A stretch of DNA of 20,411 bases from Thiobacillus sp. UBA2186 (GTDB taxonomy: Bacteria; Pseudomonadota; Gammaproteobacteria; Burkholderiales; Thiobacillaceae): NCBI GenBank assembly GCA_002327405.1, contig DCVO01000138.1, forward strand, positions 1 to 20,411, read 5' to 3'. Of the stretch, positions 1-7,023 are shown in pieces (position 1 is the stretch's first letter; each line of letters begins with the position of its first letter). The notes under the pieces are model-generated. The model did no database searches, was not told the origin of the DNA, and saw nothing but the letters and a program-made list of their open reading frames with translations. A program made the translations under genes and the position numbers.

Positions 1-1565
1 GCGAAGTGGAAAACCGCCTGCGCGATGCCCTGCACCATGACCGCGCCCGCGTCCAGATGGGCAAGATCTCGCGCTTCGGCCTGATGGAACTGTCGCGCCA
101 GCGCCTGCAGCCGTCACTGGGCGAGACCAGCCACCAGCCCTGCCCGCGCTGCGGCGGCACCGGCCACATCCGCGGCGCCGAATCCACCGCCCTGCACATC
201 CTGCGCATCCTGCAGGAAGAGGCCATGAAGGAAAACACCGGCGCCATCCACGCCCAGGTGCCCGTCGAAGTCGCCACCTTCCTGCTCAACGAAAAGCGCC
301 AGGACATCCATGCCCTGGAAGCGCGCTTCAAGATCAACGTCGTGCTGATTCCCAACATCCATCTGGAAACGCCGCATTACACGGTCGAGCGCATCAAGCA
401 CGAAGACCTCAACCGCGAAGGCATGGCGGAACCCAGCTACAGGATGGTGGTCGTGCCCGAGGCGGAAAAAGCCTACACGGAACGCGAACAGAAACCCGCC
501 GCGCCGGAAGCCATGGTCAAGGGCATCACGCCCGCGCAACCCGCTCCCGTGGTCGCGCCCCGGCCTGCAGCCGCGCCAGCGGCCGCCGAAGCATCCGGCC
601 TCATCGGCCGCATCTTCGGCTGGTTCAAGAAAGCCGAGCAGCCTGCCCCCGTTGCCGCCGTGGAGCCCAAGCGCGAAGCGCGCAAACCCAGCGGCCGCCG
701 TGAGCGCAGCGAACATCGCGAGCGCCCCGCTCGCCAGCCGCGCGAAGCACGCCGCGCCGAACAGCCCGAAACCGCGGAGGCCCGTTCGCAGGAAGCCCGG
801 GAGAAGCGCCAGCCCAAGCCGCCGCGCCAGCCCAGAGCCGAGCAGGCAACGGCAGCCGAAGCCCAGCGCCAGCCGGCACAGACGGGCGAAGCCGCACCGC
901 GCGAAGGCGGCAGCCGTCGCCGTCGCAGCGGTCGCGGCGGACGCAGCGAACGGGGAGAAGGGGCACAGCAGACTGCACAGTCCGCAGCGCAAGTCGAGGC
1001 CGTTCTTGCCGCACCCGCTGCCGGTCAGCCGGCCCCTGAAGTCCCCCTGGCCGAGCCAGCCCCGCCTCCGGTCGTGGTTTCCGCGCCCGAACCTGTCGTG
1101 TCCCCTGAACCTGCCCCGGCCATCGCGCCCGTGGCGATTTCCGCACCCGAACCCGTTGCGGTCCAGGCTGAAAATGCTCCGGCAGCACCACTCGCACCGC
1201 CCGTTGCTGTCCAGGCCGAGCCGGTTGCCGCTGCGCCTGCCGCTGTAACGGCCAAGCCGGAAGAGATCCTGAAAACGCTGGGAGGCGAAGCCGGCCTGAG
1301 CCAGGTGGAAACGCAAAGTGCTGTTCCACCGGTGGCAGAAGGCGAAACCGCCCCAGCTCCCGCCGCGCGTCGCCCCCGCCGTCAGCGCCCACAAGCCGCT
1401 GCGCCTACACAGATGGAACTCATGCAGGTGGAAACCAGCGCGCCTGCCGCGGCGCCCGTTGCCGAAGACACGACCCCGCGCACCCACGGACCGGGACGCC
1501 GTCGCCGCACCAGCGGCCAGCCGGTGGCCGGCGAACCGCTGGTGCAGGTGGAAACCCAGCAATGA
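1..1565 (+). CDS. rne: Ribonuclease E, 3' part (5' end outside window)
   Basis: Endoribonuclease of mRNA decay and rRNA/tRNA processing, and scaffold of the RNA degradosome at the inner membrane. The frame is open from the left edge (codons from base 3), so the N-terminal S1 and most of the catalytic domain, about 360 residues by analogy with E. coli, are missing. Seen, counting from the GTG codon at base 6: the end of the DNase I-like subdomain (KISRFGLMELSRQRL), the Zn-link cysteines C46-P-R-C49, then the small domain to about residue 150. The rest is a low-complexity Arg/Pro/Ala-rich scaffold. Residues 198-209 (GLIGRIFGWFKK) resemble the amphipathic membrane-targeting helix of E. coli RNase E, and they are followed by an Arg-rich RNA-binding-like stretch (about 219-320). 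A QVET motif occurs three times near the C-terminus (433, 474, 514). A terminator lies 36 bp downstream. The identity is very secure. Confidence 0.96.
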   Translation, partial: EVENRLRDALHHDRARVQMGKISRFGLMELSRQRLQPSLGETSHQPCPRCGGTGHIRGAESTALHILRILQEEAMKENTGAIHAQVPVEVATFLLNEKRQDIHALEARFKINVVLIPNIHLETPHYTVERIKHEDLNREGMAEPSYRMVVVPEAEKAYTEREQKPAAPEAMVKGITPAQPAPVVAPRPAAAPAAAEASGLIGRIFGWFKKAEQPAPVAAVEPKREARKPSGRRERSEHRERPARQPREARRAEQPETAEARSQEAREKRQPKPPRQPRAEQATAAEAQRQPAQTGEAAPREGGSRRRRSGRGGRSERGEGAQQTAQSAAQVEAVLAAPAAGQPAPEVPLAEPAPPPVVVSAPEPVVSPEPAPAIAPVAISAPEPVAVQAENAPAAPLAPPVAVQAEPVAAAPAAVTAKPEEILKTLGGEAGLSQVETQSAVPPVAEGETAPAPAARRPRRQRPQAAAPTQMELMQVETSAPAAAPVAEDTTPRTHGPGRRRRTSGQPVAGEPLVQVETQQ

Positions 1566-1600
1566 GCATCGTGCTTGGCTAAATCACCGCACAAATGACA

Positions 1601-1630
1601 CAAGGGGGCCGATGGCCCCTTTGTTGTTTA
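1601..1630 (+). terminator. Intrinsic terminator of rne
   Basis: The 10-bp stem CAAGGGGGCC (1601-1610) pairs with GGCCCCTTTG (1614-1623), with one G-T wobble and a 3-nt GAT loop. A T-rich run TTGTTTA follows. It starts 36 bp after the rne stop codon and is correctly oriented for it. Confidence 0.85.
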
Positions 1631-1797
1631 TGCATGCCACCATTCAGGCATCGTCCGGAAATGACGCGCGGATATCGCTGATCAGCCCCGCGCCCCTTCA
1701 AGTAATAAAAGTTTGATCTTCGTCCGGTAAGGTGCGGTTGATTGCTTTTCTCGGCCTGCACCTGGCCATGCCCCATCCAACTTTCGGGAAGACGCCC

Positions 1798-2499
1798 ATG
1801 AAACGTTTGTTGCCTTTTATGCTTTGCTTCGTCGCCACCCATGCCCCGGCCGACGAGTCCCTGATCCGCAAGACGCTCGGCGAGCGCTATCCCGGGATCA
1901 ATATCACCTCGGTTCAGCCCAGCCCGGTTGCCGGTCTTTATGAAGTGATGGTCGGCGGCAACTTCGTCTATGTCGACCAGAGCGGCGACCACCTGCTGCC
2001 GGGCCCGATCGTGGAAACCAAAACGAAAGCGAACCTGACCCAGAAGCGCCTGGAGGAACTGCGCACGGTCAAGTTCGACAGCCTGCCGTTCGACAAGGCC
2101 ATCGCGGTGGTCAAGGGCAACGGCGAACGCAAGCTCGCCATCTTTTCCGATCCGGACTGCCCCTTCTGCAAGCGCCTGGAAAAGGAGCTCGCCCTGCTCG
2201 ACAACCTGACCGTCTACGTCTTCCTCAATCCGCTCACCAACCTGCATCCCGAAGCCATGGCGCGCGCCAGCGAAATCTGGTGCTCGGCGGACCGCGCCCG
2301 CAGCTGGCGCGACTACATGCTGGAAGGCAAGAAGCCGGCCGCAACCGACAAATGCGAGACGCCGATCAGCGACATCCTCGCCCTGTCCGAGAAAATCGGC
2401 GTCGACGGCACGCCCGCGCTGGTATTCCCGAACGGCAAGCGCGTCGACGGCCACATCTCGGCGGCGCAGATCGAAGAGCTGTTGCAGCAGGGTTCCTGA
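1798..2499 (+). CDS. dsbC: DsbC/DsbG-family thiol:disulfide interchange protein (periplasmic)
   Basis: Predicted periplasmic protein disulfide isomerase, 233 aa. The ATG at 1798 was chosen because it begins a Sec signal peptide (MKRLLPFML...HAPA, cleavage near residue 18). Longer in-frame starts at 1732 and 1768 would bury that signal. Residues about 20-75 match the DsbC N-terminal dimerisation domain (PSPVAGLYEV, then a VYVDQSGDHLLPGPI strand pair). The thioredoxin-fold domain carries the active site C121-P-F-C124, a pair C162/C186 matching the structural disulfide of DsbC, and the cis-proline loop GTPA (P206). E. coli DsbC has CGYC, so the CPFC dipeptide differs and may shift redox potential. 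The SD is weak (GGGAAG, 6 nt from the ATG). It sits alone between the rne terminator and a repeat, so it probably has its own promoter in 1631-1797, where I see no convincing -35/-10 pair. Confidence 0.9.
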   Translation: MKRLLPFMLCFVATHAPADESLIRKTLGERYPGINITSVQPSPVAGLYEVMVGGNFVYVDQSGDHLLPGPIVETKTKANLTQKRLEELRTVKFDSLPFDKAIAVVKGNGERKLAIFSDPDCPFCKRLEKELALLDNLTVYVFLNPLTNLHPEAMARASEIWCSADRARSWRDYMLEGKKPAATDKCETPISDILALSEKIGVDGTPALVFPNGKRVDGHISAAQIEELLQQGS

Positions 2500-2551
2500 C
2501 AACAAGCCAGCAAATAGGGCGCGAGATACGGCGGCAGGGGTAGTTTTGTGC

Positions 2552-2660
2552 GTCGGCAAAGGTTTGCCGACCTACGGTGGGCGGTGTTATTCGACTGTAG
2601 GGCGGCATACCCATGCCGCCGGGTTTCCGTCCATGTTGGCAAGGGTTTGCGATCTAGGTG
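2552..2660. repeat. Dispersed palindromic repeat, copy 1 (REP-like, modules A-B-A')
   Basis: Module A (2552-2576) is the palindrome GTCGGCAAAGGTTTGCCGAC followed by CTACG. Module B (2597-2628) contains the perfect 8-bp inverted repeat GGCGGCAT/ATGCCGCC around ACCC, then GGGTTTCC. A degenerate A' (2635-2660, GTTGGCAAGGGTTTGCGATC...) closes the element. Modules A and B recur in the same order and orientation at 11067-11137. The element fills the space between the convergent dsbC-like and phosphatase genes, and the phosphatase stop codon (2654-2656) lies inside A'. It resembles REP-type extragenic elements. No transposase is nearby. Confidence 0.8.
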
Positions 2661-3157
2661 CTTAGGTTAGCGACCAGGTTGGCATCGGATAACGAGTCAC
2701 GGAGCGCGCTGATCAGGCCCGCGACGGCATCCTCGATCATGTCGAGGTTTTCGTCGAAGCCCTTGGCGCCGCCGTAGTAGGGGTCGGGCACTTCCTGGTT
2801 GGGATACTTGCGGCTGTATGACAGCAGCAGGCGGATTTTTTCATGGGCATGGGCCGGCGCATTGCGCCTGAGGATGGCGAGGTTGGAGTCGTCCATGGCC
2901 AGGATGTAGTCGAACCCGTCGAAATCGGCGTCCGCCACCTGGCGGCCGCGCAATCCGGAAATGTCCACGCCGCGCCGGCCGATGGCGCTTTGCGCGCGCA
3001 CATCCGGCGGCTCGCCGATGTGGTAGCTATGGGTGCCCGCGGAATCGATAGTGACCCGGTCCTGCAGACCGGCCTTGGCGATTTCACGCCGGAAAATGCC
3101 CTCGGCCATGGGCGATCTGCAGATGTTGCCCATGCAGACGAAAAGAACGCTAGGCAT
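2654..3157 (-). CDS. Low-molecular-weight protein tyrosine phosphatase
   Basis: Cytoplasmic phosphatase of the LMW-PTP/arsenate reductase fold, 167 aa, the usual family size. The P-loop is C8-M-G-N-I-C-R14-S near the N-terminus (VLFVCMGNICRSPMAEG), with C8 the nucleophile and R14 binding phosphate. The general acid D125 sits in the conserved DPYYGG motif. The start is the ATG at 3157, which places C8 where the family has it; only a weak GGAAA is seen upstream. In many bacteria this family (Wzb, Etp, Ptp) dephosphorylates BY-kinases that control capsule and EPS export, which would suit the polysaccharide cluster at 7-20 kb, but no Wzc-type kinase is in the window, so the link is inference. Its stop codon lies within the palindromic repeat. 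It is preceded by the terminator of the next gene, so it is transcribed separately. Confidence 0.93.
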   Translation of the reverse strand: MPSVLFVCMGNICRSPMAEGIFRREIAKAGLQDRVTIDSAGTHSYHIGEPPDVRAQSAIGRRGVDISGLRGRQVADADFDGFDYILAMDDSNLAILRRNAPAHAHEKIRLLLSYSRKYPNQEVPDPYYGGAKGFDENLDMIEDAVAGLISALRDSLSDANLVANLST

Positions 3158-3240
3158 GTTCAATTGCGGTTTCCATAAAACAAGAATCGGGAAGTTTAAA
3201 GCAAGGATCGAATCCGCGCAGTCCCCTGATGAATCCCCGC

Positions 3241-3264
3241 AAAAAAAAGCGCCCCGAAGGGCGC
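3241..3264 (-). terminator. Intrinsic terminator of the 5'-nucleotidase gene
   Basis: On the minus strand a perfect 6-bp stem GCGCCC/GGGCGC is closed by a UUCG tetraloop and followed by eight T residues (A run at 3241-3248 on the plus strand). It begins 28 bp after the stop codon at 3292 and is a textbook Rho-independent terminator. Confidence 0.95.
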
Positions 3265-3291
3265 AAAGTTCCTTTCGGAGAAGACGCGGAA

Positions 3292-5289
3292 TCAGTCGCA
3301 GGAGACAACCTGCAGGATGCGGTTCCGGAGGCCGGGGGGCACTGGCGAATGCGCGGTGAAGTAGGCCTCCAGCGCGTCCAGATCGAGGTCGCCGCCCAGC
3401 TGTTCGGTCCCCTGGTCGAACACGCTGAACCTGTCGCCGCCGGAAGCCAGGAAGGAATTCATGGTCACGCGGTAACTTGCCGATTTGTCGATGGGCACGC
3501 CATTGAGGGTGACGGAACCGTCGCACACATATTGCCCGCCCAGCGCGCTGGAATCCGGCACGAAGGTGTGCCTGTAGGCGAAACCCTCTGAAACCTGCAG
3601 GATGCGGCCTCTGGACAGCTGACCGGCGGCCCACTGCTGTTCCAGCAGATCGTAGATTTGCTGGCCGGTGAGGGTCTTCACCACCAGCGTATTGCCGAAG
3701 GGCTGGACGGTGAAGGCTTCGCCGTAGGTGATATTGCCGTCGCCCTCGCCCGCCGGGCTGCCGGCGTGGCGCAAATCGGCGCGGATGCCGCCGGGATTCA
3801 TGAAGGCGATGACCGCGCCGCCCTTGGCGGCCGCCCGCGTGGCTTCCAGCTGCGCATCGGCGATGACGTCGCCCAGCGCGGACTCGCCCGCCGCGGTGAC
3901 GGCACGCGTGATGTCCGCGGTGATCGAGCCGATCACGCGGTTGGCGATGGGGGCGGCGATGGCGTTGTAGTTGACGACGATGGCGCCGATTTCGGCCACG
4001 GGGGCGATGGGCTCGGCCGCACCCAGCACGTTGTTCCTGTCCACCAGCCTGTTTTCCGCAACCGCGGCCACCACGTTCCGGGTGCGGGTGTCGAGGGTGA
4101 GATCGATATTGGTCATGAGGCGGCCGAAGGAAGCGGCGCTGGTGACCGGAATGGCGCGGCCGGCGCCGTTGGGCAGGCGGCAGTTGTAGGCCCAGTGCGT
4201 ATGGCCGGAAACGACCAGGTCCACCTCATCGTCCAGGCGCCCGACGATGTCGACGATGGGCCCGGAGACGCCCGTGCAGCCGTTGATGCTGCCGGGCGCG
4301 AAACCGCCCTCGTGGACGAGCACCACGACGGAGCGGATGCCCTGCTTCCTGAGTTCCCTGATCAGGCCGTTCACCGTGTCGGCCTCGTCGCGGAATTCCA
4401 GCCCCGCCACGCCGGACGGCGTGACGATGCTGGGCGTGTTCTCCAGCGTCATGCCGATGAAGGCGACCGGAACGCCCTTGAAATCCTTGATGCCGTAAGC
4501 GGGAAACAGGGTGTTTCCGCTGGCGCTGTCCACCACGTTGGCGGCCAGGAACTTGAATGCCGCGCCCTCGAACGGATAGGGCGTGCCGACCGTGTTCCCC
4601 ATGCAGGAATTGGAGTCGGTGGGATGGCAGCCGCCGTATTGCATGCGCAACAGTTCGTCGCGCCCCTCGTCGAATTCGTGGTTGCCCACGGCATTGAAGT
4701 CCAGGCCCAGGCGGTTCATGGTCTCGATCGCGGGCTCGTCGTGAAACAGCGCGGAATTCAGCGGGCTGGCGCCGATCAGGTCGCCTGCCGACACCACCAC
4801 GCTGTTGGGCGAGCCGGCCTTCAGCTGCCTGACCAGCCCCGCCATATAGTCGACGCCGCCCGCCGGCGTGCGCGGCGGGATGCCGTCCGCCGTACTGTCG
4901 AAACTCAGGCTGGCGCCGTCGATGTTGCCGTGGAAATCGTTGAAAGCGATGACGCGCACCCTGATGGTCTTGCCCACGTCGGACTCGGCCCCGGCTTCCA
5001 GCAGCGCCTCCGCTTCCCCGGCAGTGACGACGCCGTCCTTGCGCCAGCTCGCGACGAGCTTCTCCAGCGCGGCGACGAATTCGCCGTGATTGCCGTAATT
5101 GGCGCCTTCGGCCCCGGTATCGACGATCAGATCGTTCAGACACACGTCGTTTACGGTCTTGTTGACCACGCCGGTCGCGACCTGCGTGGCGCCTTCGCCG
5201 ATGGTGACGTAGCCGGCGCAATCCGCCAGCGCGGAACCGGCAAGAGCGAGGCCGGCAAGAAGAGAAACGAGAGATTTCAGGGGCAGCAT
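3292..5289 (-). CDS. Secreted bifunctional metallophosphatase/5'-nucleotidase (UshA-like)
   Basis: Predicted periplasmic or secreted nucleotide phosphohydrolase, 665 aa, releasing phosphate and nucleosides. The ATG at 5289 is supported by AAGGAG 7 nt upstream and a signal peptide (MLPLKSLVSLLAGLALAGSALA, cleavage before D23). The metallophosphoesterase domain shows all metal-binding blocks: FNDFHGN (D118, H120), GDLIG (D170), GNHEFDEG (N203, H204), VLVHEGG (H326) and SGHTHW (H363, H365). The C-terminal 5'-nucleotidase domain follows (NPGGIRADL at 499-506, YGEAFTVQPFGN at 522-533, YRVTMNSFLASGGD at 606-619). An extra segment of about 85 residues with two cysteines (C24, C50) lies between the signal peptide and the catalytic domain; I do not recognise it. 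The gene is monocistronic, with its own leader and a strong terminator. Substrate preference (nucleotides, UDP-sugars or cyclic nucleotides) cannot be told from the sequence. Confidence 0.93.
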   Translation of the reverse strand: MLPLKSLVSLLAGLALAGSALADCAGYVTIGEGATQVATGVVNKTVNDVCLNDLIVDTGAEGANYGNHGEFVAALEKLVASWRKDGVVTAGEAEALLEAGAESDVGKTIRVRVIAFNDFHGNIDGASLSFDSTADGIPPRTPAGGVDYMAGLVRQLKAGSPNSVVVSAGDLIGASPLNSALFHDEPAIETMNRLGLDFNAVGNHEFDEGRDELLRMQYGGCHPTDSNSCMGNTVGTPYPFEGAAFKFLAANVVDSASGNTLFPAYGIKDFKGVPVAFIGMTLENTPSIVTPSGVAGLEFRDEADTVNGLIRELRKQGIRSVVVLVHEGGFAPGSINGCTGVSGPIVDIVGRLDDEVDLVVSGHTHWAYNCRLPNGAGRAIPVTSAASFGRLMTNIDLTLDTRTRNVVAAVAENRLVDRNNVLGAAEPIAPVAEIGAIVVNYNAIAAPIANRVIGSITADITRAVTAAGESALGDVIADAQLEATRAAAKGGAVIAFMNPGGIRADLRHAGSPAGEGDGNITYGEAFTVQPFGNTLVVKTLTGQQIYDLLEQQWAAGQLSRGRILQVSEGFAYRHTFVPDSSALGGQYVCDGSVTLNGVPIDKSASYRVTMNSFLASGGDRFSVFDQGTEQLGGDLDLDALEAYFTAHSPVPPGLRNRILQVVSCD

Positions 5290-5296
5290 GGGAAAG

Positions 5297-5302
5297 CTCC
5301 TT
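5297..5302 (-). promoter_or_regulatory. Ribosome binding site deciding the 5'-nucleotidase start
   Basis: On the minus strand AAGGAG lies 7 nt before the ATG at 5289. It fixes this start against the much longer open frame that runs upstream to 5568. Confidence 0.85.
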
Positions 5303-5319
5303 GGGTCTGATGAGTGACA

Positions 5320-5335
5320 ATGGGCAGCTTCCCAT
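5320..5335. promoter_or_regulatory. Imperfect 16-bp palindrome in the 5'-nucleotidase leader
   Basis: ATGGGCAGCTTCCCAT is a palindrome apart from one symmetric base pair. It lies 31-46 bp upstream of the start codon, where a repressor site or an mRNA hairpin could act. No regulator is identifiable. Confidence 0.3.
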
Positions 5336-5488
5336 GACCCGGTTTCCGCTTCGTGACAGCCGGACGCAGACAACATGATTCCAATGGGCCAGTCGACGCG
5401 GACCGCTTCCCGCGTCTGCCTGGGCCATGCATGTCTTCCCCCCAGGCTTGCCGAAAAATGCCGGCTTGCCCATATAGAGAGCCGGGCA

Positions 5489-5514
5489 TTAAAAACCCCC
5501 GCCGCAGCGGGGGC
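5489..5514 (-). terminator. Intrinsic terminator of the phytase-like gene
   Basis: On the minus strand a perfect 7-bp stem CCCCCGC/GCGGGGG has a 4-nt TGCG loop and is followed by TTTTTAA. It lies about 57 bp after the stop codon at 5571, so the upstream phytase-like gene does not read into the 5'-nucleotidase gene. Confidence 0.93.
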
Positions 5515-5570
5515 CTCAATATCGAGGGATGCGCAAATTCCCTCATGCCAAATGCTGCGCGCCGGCAAAC

Positions 5571-6878
5571 CTACTCGAAGATACCCTCGCCCATTTCCAC
5601 CACGCTGAAATAGGTGGTATCGCCCTCGATGCCGAAATCGCTGTCGTTGACCAGCAGAAGATGCTCCCTGTCGAGCACGGCCACGCCCTCAAGCTTGGAG
5701 GGAAGCAGGCCGGGCAGGCTGAGGGCTGAATCGAAAACCAGGGTCTTGGCAAGAGGAACAATGCCCGCCGCGGCAAGATCGCCCTGTTTTTCGAGCGAGG
5801 GCGCTGTCGCCGCATCGTCCCAGCCGCTTCCGAGAATGTCAGTGGCGCCGCTGAAATCCACGGTGTACAGCTTGGTGGTCTTGCTGATGCGCTCCAACAC
5901 CATCAGCTTGCCGTTCGGCAGCATGGTCAGCTCGCTTACCTTCACGCCGGTTTGCTTGGTGCTGCTGTCGGCCGTAAAGGTGCCGGGCAGGTCGAGCACG
6001 TACACGTATTCGCCCGTGACTGTCCCGCTGCCCAGATCGAAAGAAAAGAGCCGCACGTTGCGTGAGTTCTTGTAAGCGCCTTCGTCCGGGTTGGCCAGCG
6101 GGCTTTGCAGGATGAAGTAAAGAGTCCGCTCGTCGTTGGACACGGCAATGGATTCGATGCCGCGGTTGAGTTTGCGCTTGGCGAGAATGGCGGGCAGCGA
6201 TCCGGATACCGGGTAGCGGGCGCCCGCCAGATCCGCCTCGATGCCGGCCGGCACGAGACGTTCCAGCACTTCTCCTGTCGCGCTTACGTGCACGATGCTG
6301 GGCCCGTATTCCTCGCCCAGCCAGAAGCTGCCATCCGAAAGCCTGGCCAGGCTTTCGGTATCCAGGCCGTTCGGGTCGAAATCCATGACAGCGCCGCTCG
6401 CGTCAAGCGCTGCTTCGGTATCGGCGCCGACGAAGGGATTTGACAGGCCCGAAATGGGAAAACCCTGGCTGTCCTTGAACTGGATGATTTGTGTCAGCCT
6501 CCAGCCCTTTCCCTTCTGCCTGCTTTCCTCGAAGCGGTAAATCGAGGGAGCGAAGTTGGGCACCGGGAATATCTTGCCGGCGGTGCAGATATCGGCGCCG
6601 ATCAAATCCAGGTCATCCTCGCAGTCGATGTTCACTCCGCGGTCGCTCACGGTGTAGACCACCCCTGCGGGATCGGCCGGATGCCGAAAAGCGCCGCTGC
6701 CGACGCCGACCTGGAAATTGAAGGTCTTGTCGTATCCCGTCCCCGCGAAGCGCACGGTATCCAGCGGAATATCGACTTCGCCGACGCGCTCCAGTTCGGG
6801 GCCCGAATCGGCCAAAACTGCCGACGACGCCAGTAACAGGACAAACGTATATGCCAGGAGGCTGTTTCGCTGCTGCAT
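5571..6878 (-). CDS. Secreted esterase-like/phytase-like domain protein
   Basis: Predicted exported beta-propeller protein of the 'esterase-like activity of phytase' family (PF13449 type), 435 aa. The ATG at 6878 has GAAGGG 9 nt upstream and begins a Sec signal peptide (MQQRNSLLAYTFVLLLASSAVLA, cleavage near residue 23). Family hallmarks are VYTVSDRGVNID (74-85), DPNGLDTESLARLSDG followed by FWLGEEYGPSI (168-195), LNRGIESIAVSNDERTLYF (237-255), a late VSELTMLPNGKLMVLER (314-330), and KLEGVAVLDREHLLLVND (395-412). C86 and C98 could pair in the periplasm. The family name comes from weak activity reports; the real substrate here is unknown. A strong terminator follows. The gene upstream (manC) ends 145 bp away with a hairpin between, so this one likely has its own promoter, which I could not place. 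Confidence 0.85.
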   Translation of the reverse strand: MQQRNSLLAYTFVLLLASSAVLADSGPELERVGEVDIPLDTVRFAGTGYDKTFNFQVGVGSGAFRHPADPAGVVYTVSDRGVNIDCEDDLDLIGADICTAGKIFPVPNFAPSIYRFEESRQKGKGWRLTQIIQFKDSQGFPISGLSNPFVGADTEAALDASGAVMDFDPNGLDTESLARLSDGSFWLGEEYGPSIVHVSATGEVLERLVPAGIEADLAGARYPVSGSLPAILAKRKLNRGIESIAVSNDERTLYFILQSPLANPDEGAYKNSRNVRLFSFDLGSGTVTGEYVYVLDLPGTFTADSSTKQTGVKVSELTMLPNGKLMVLERISKTTKLYTVDFSGATDILGSGWDDAATAPSLEKQGDLAAAGIVPLAKTLVFDSALSLPGLLPSKLEGVAVLDREHLLLVNDSDFGIEGDTTYFSVVEMGEGIFE

Positions 6879-7000
6879 GATTTTTTTCCCTTCATTGATA
6901 AACAGCGTCAACAGTGCAGCAGCAAGATAACAATTTGATGACGCGATGGCCTGCTCCGAAGCCGAAGGGTTGCCGTCGCGGGTCGCGCGTGCCGTTTTGC

Positions 7001-7023
7001 CCGCTCCCGCGCGGCCGGAGCGG
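7001..7023 (-). terminator. GC hairpin just after manC, possible weak terminator
   Basis: A perfect 7-bp inverted repeat CCGCTCC/GGAGCGG with a 9-nt GC-rich spacer abuts the manC stop codon. No T-run follows on the minus strand, so it is not a canonical intrinsic terminator. It may instead protect the mRNA 3' end. Confidence 0.35.

Noticed and set aside
114..1562. Long open frame on the minus strand opposite rne (482 codons) and several others of 76-255 codons
   Set aside because: These are mirror frames of a very GC-rich, Ala/Arg/Pro-biased gene. They give Gly/Arg/Ala-rich translations with no domain and no RBS.
2313..2642. Small minus-strand open frames running through the repeat elements (also 10920-11141)
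   Set aside because: The repeat itself encodes a recurring MGMPPY-like peptide in one frame, a known artefact of palindromic elements. There is no RBS or other gene evidence.
3658..5310. A 550-codon plus-strand open frame opposite the 5'-nucleotidase gene
   Set aside because: The opposite strand has every metallophosphatase motif and an AAGGAG site. The plus-strand frame reads as a His/Asp/Gly/Val-rich shadow with no motif.
5350..5366. Pho box upstream of the 5'-nucleotidase gene
   Set aside because: Only one CTGTCAC-like half site is seen on the minus strand. The second half at 11-bp spacing is missing, so no site is claimed.
5290..5568. N-terminal extension of the 5'-nucleotidase frame up to 5568
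   Set aside because: It would run through the upstream gene's terminator and bury the signal peptide. The ATG at 5289 has a strong SD.
7001..7023. Strong intrinsic terminator after manC
   Set aside because: The hairpin is perfect but no T-run follows on the minus strand, so it is listed only as a weak candidate.
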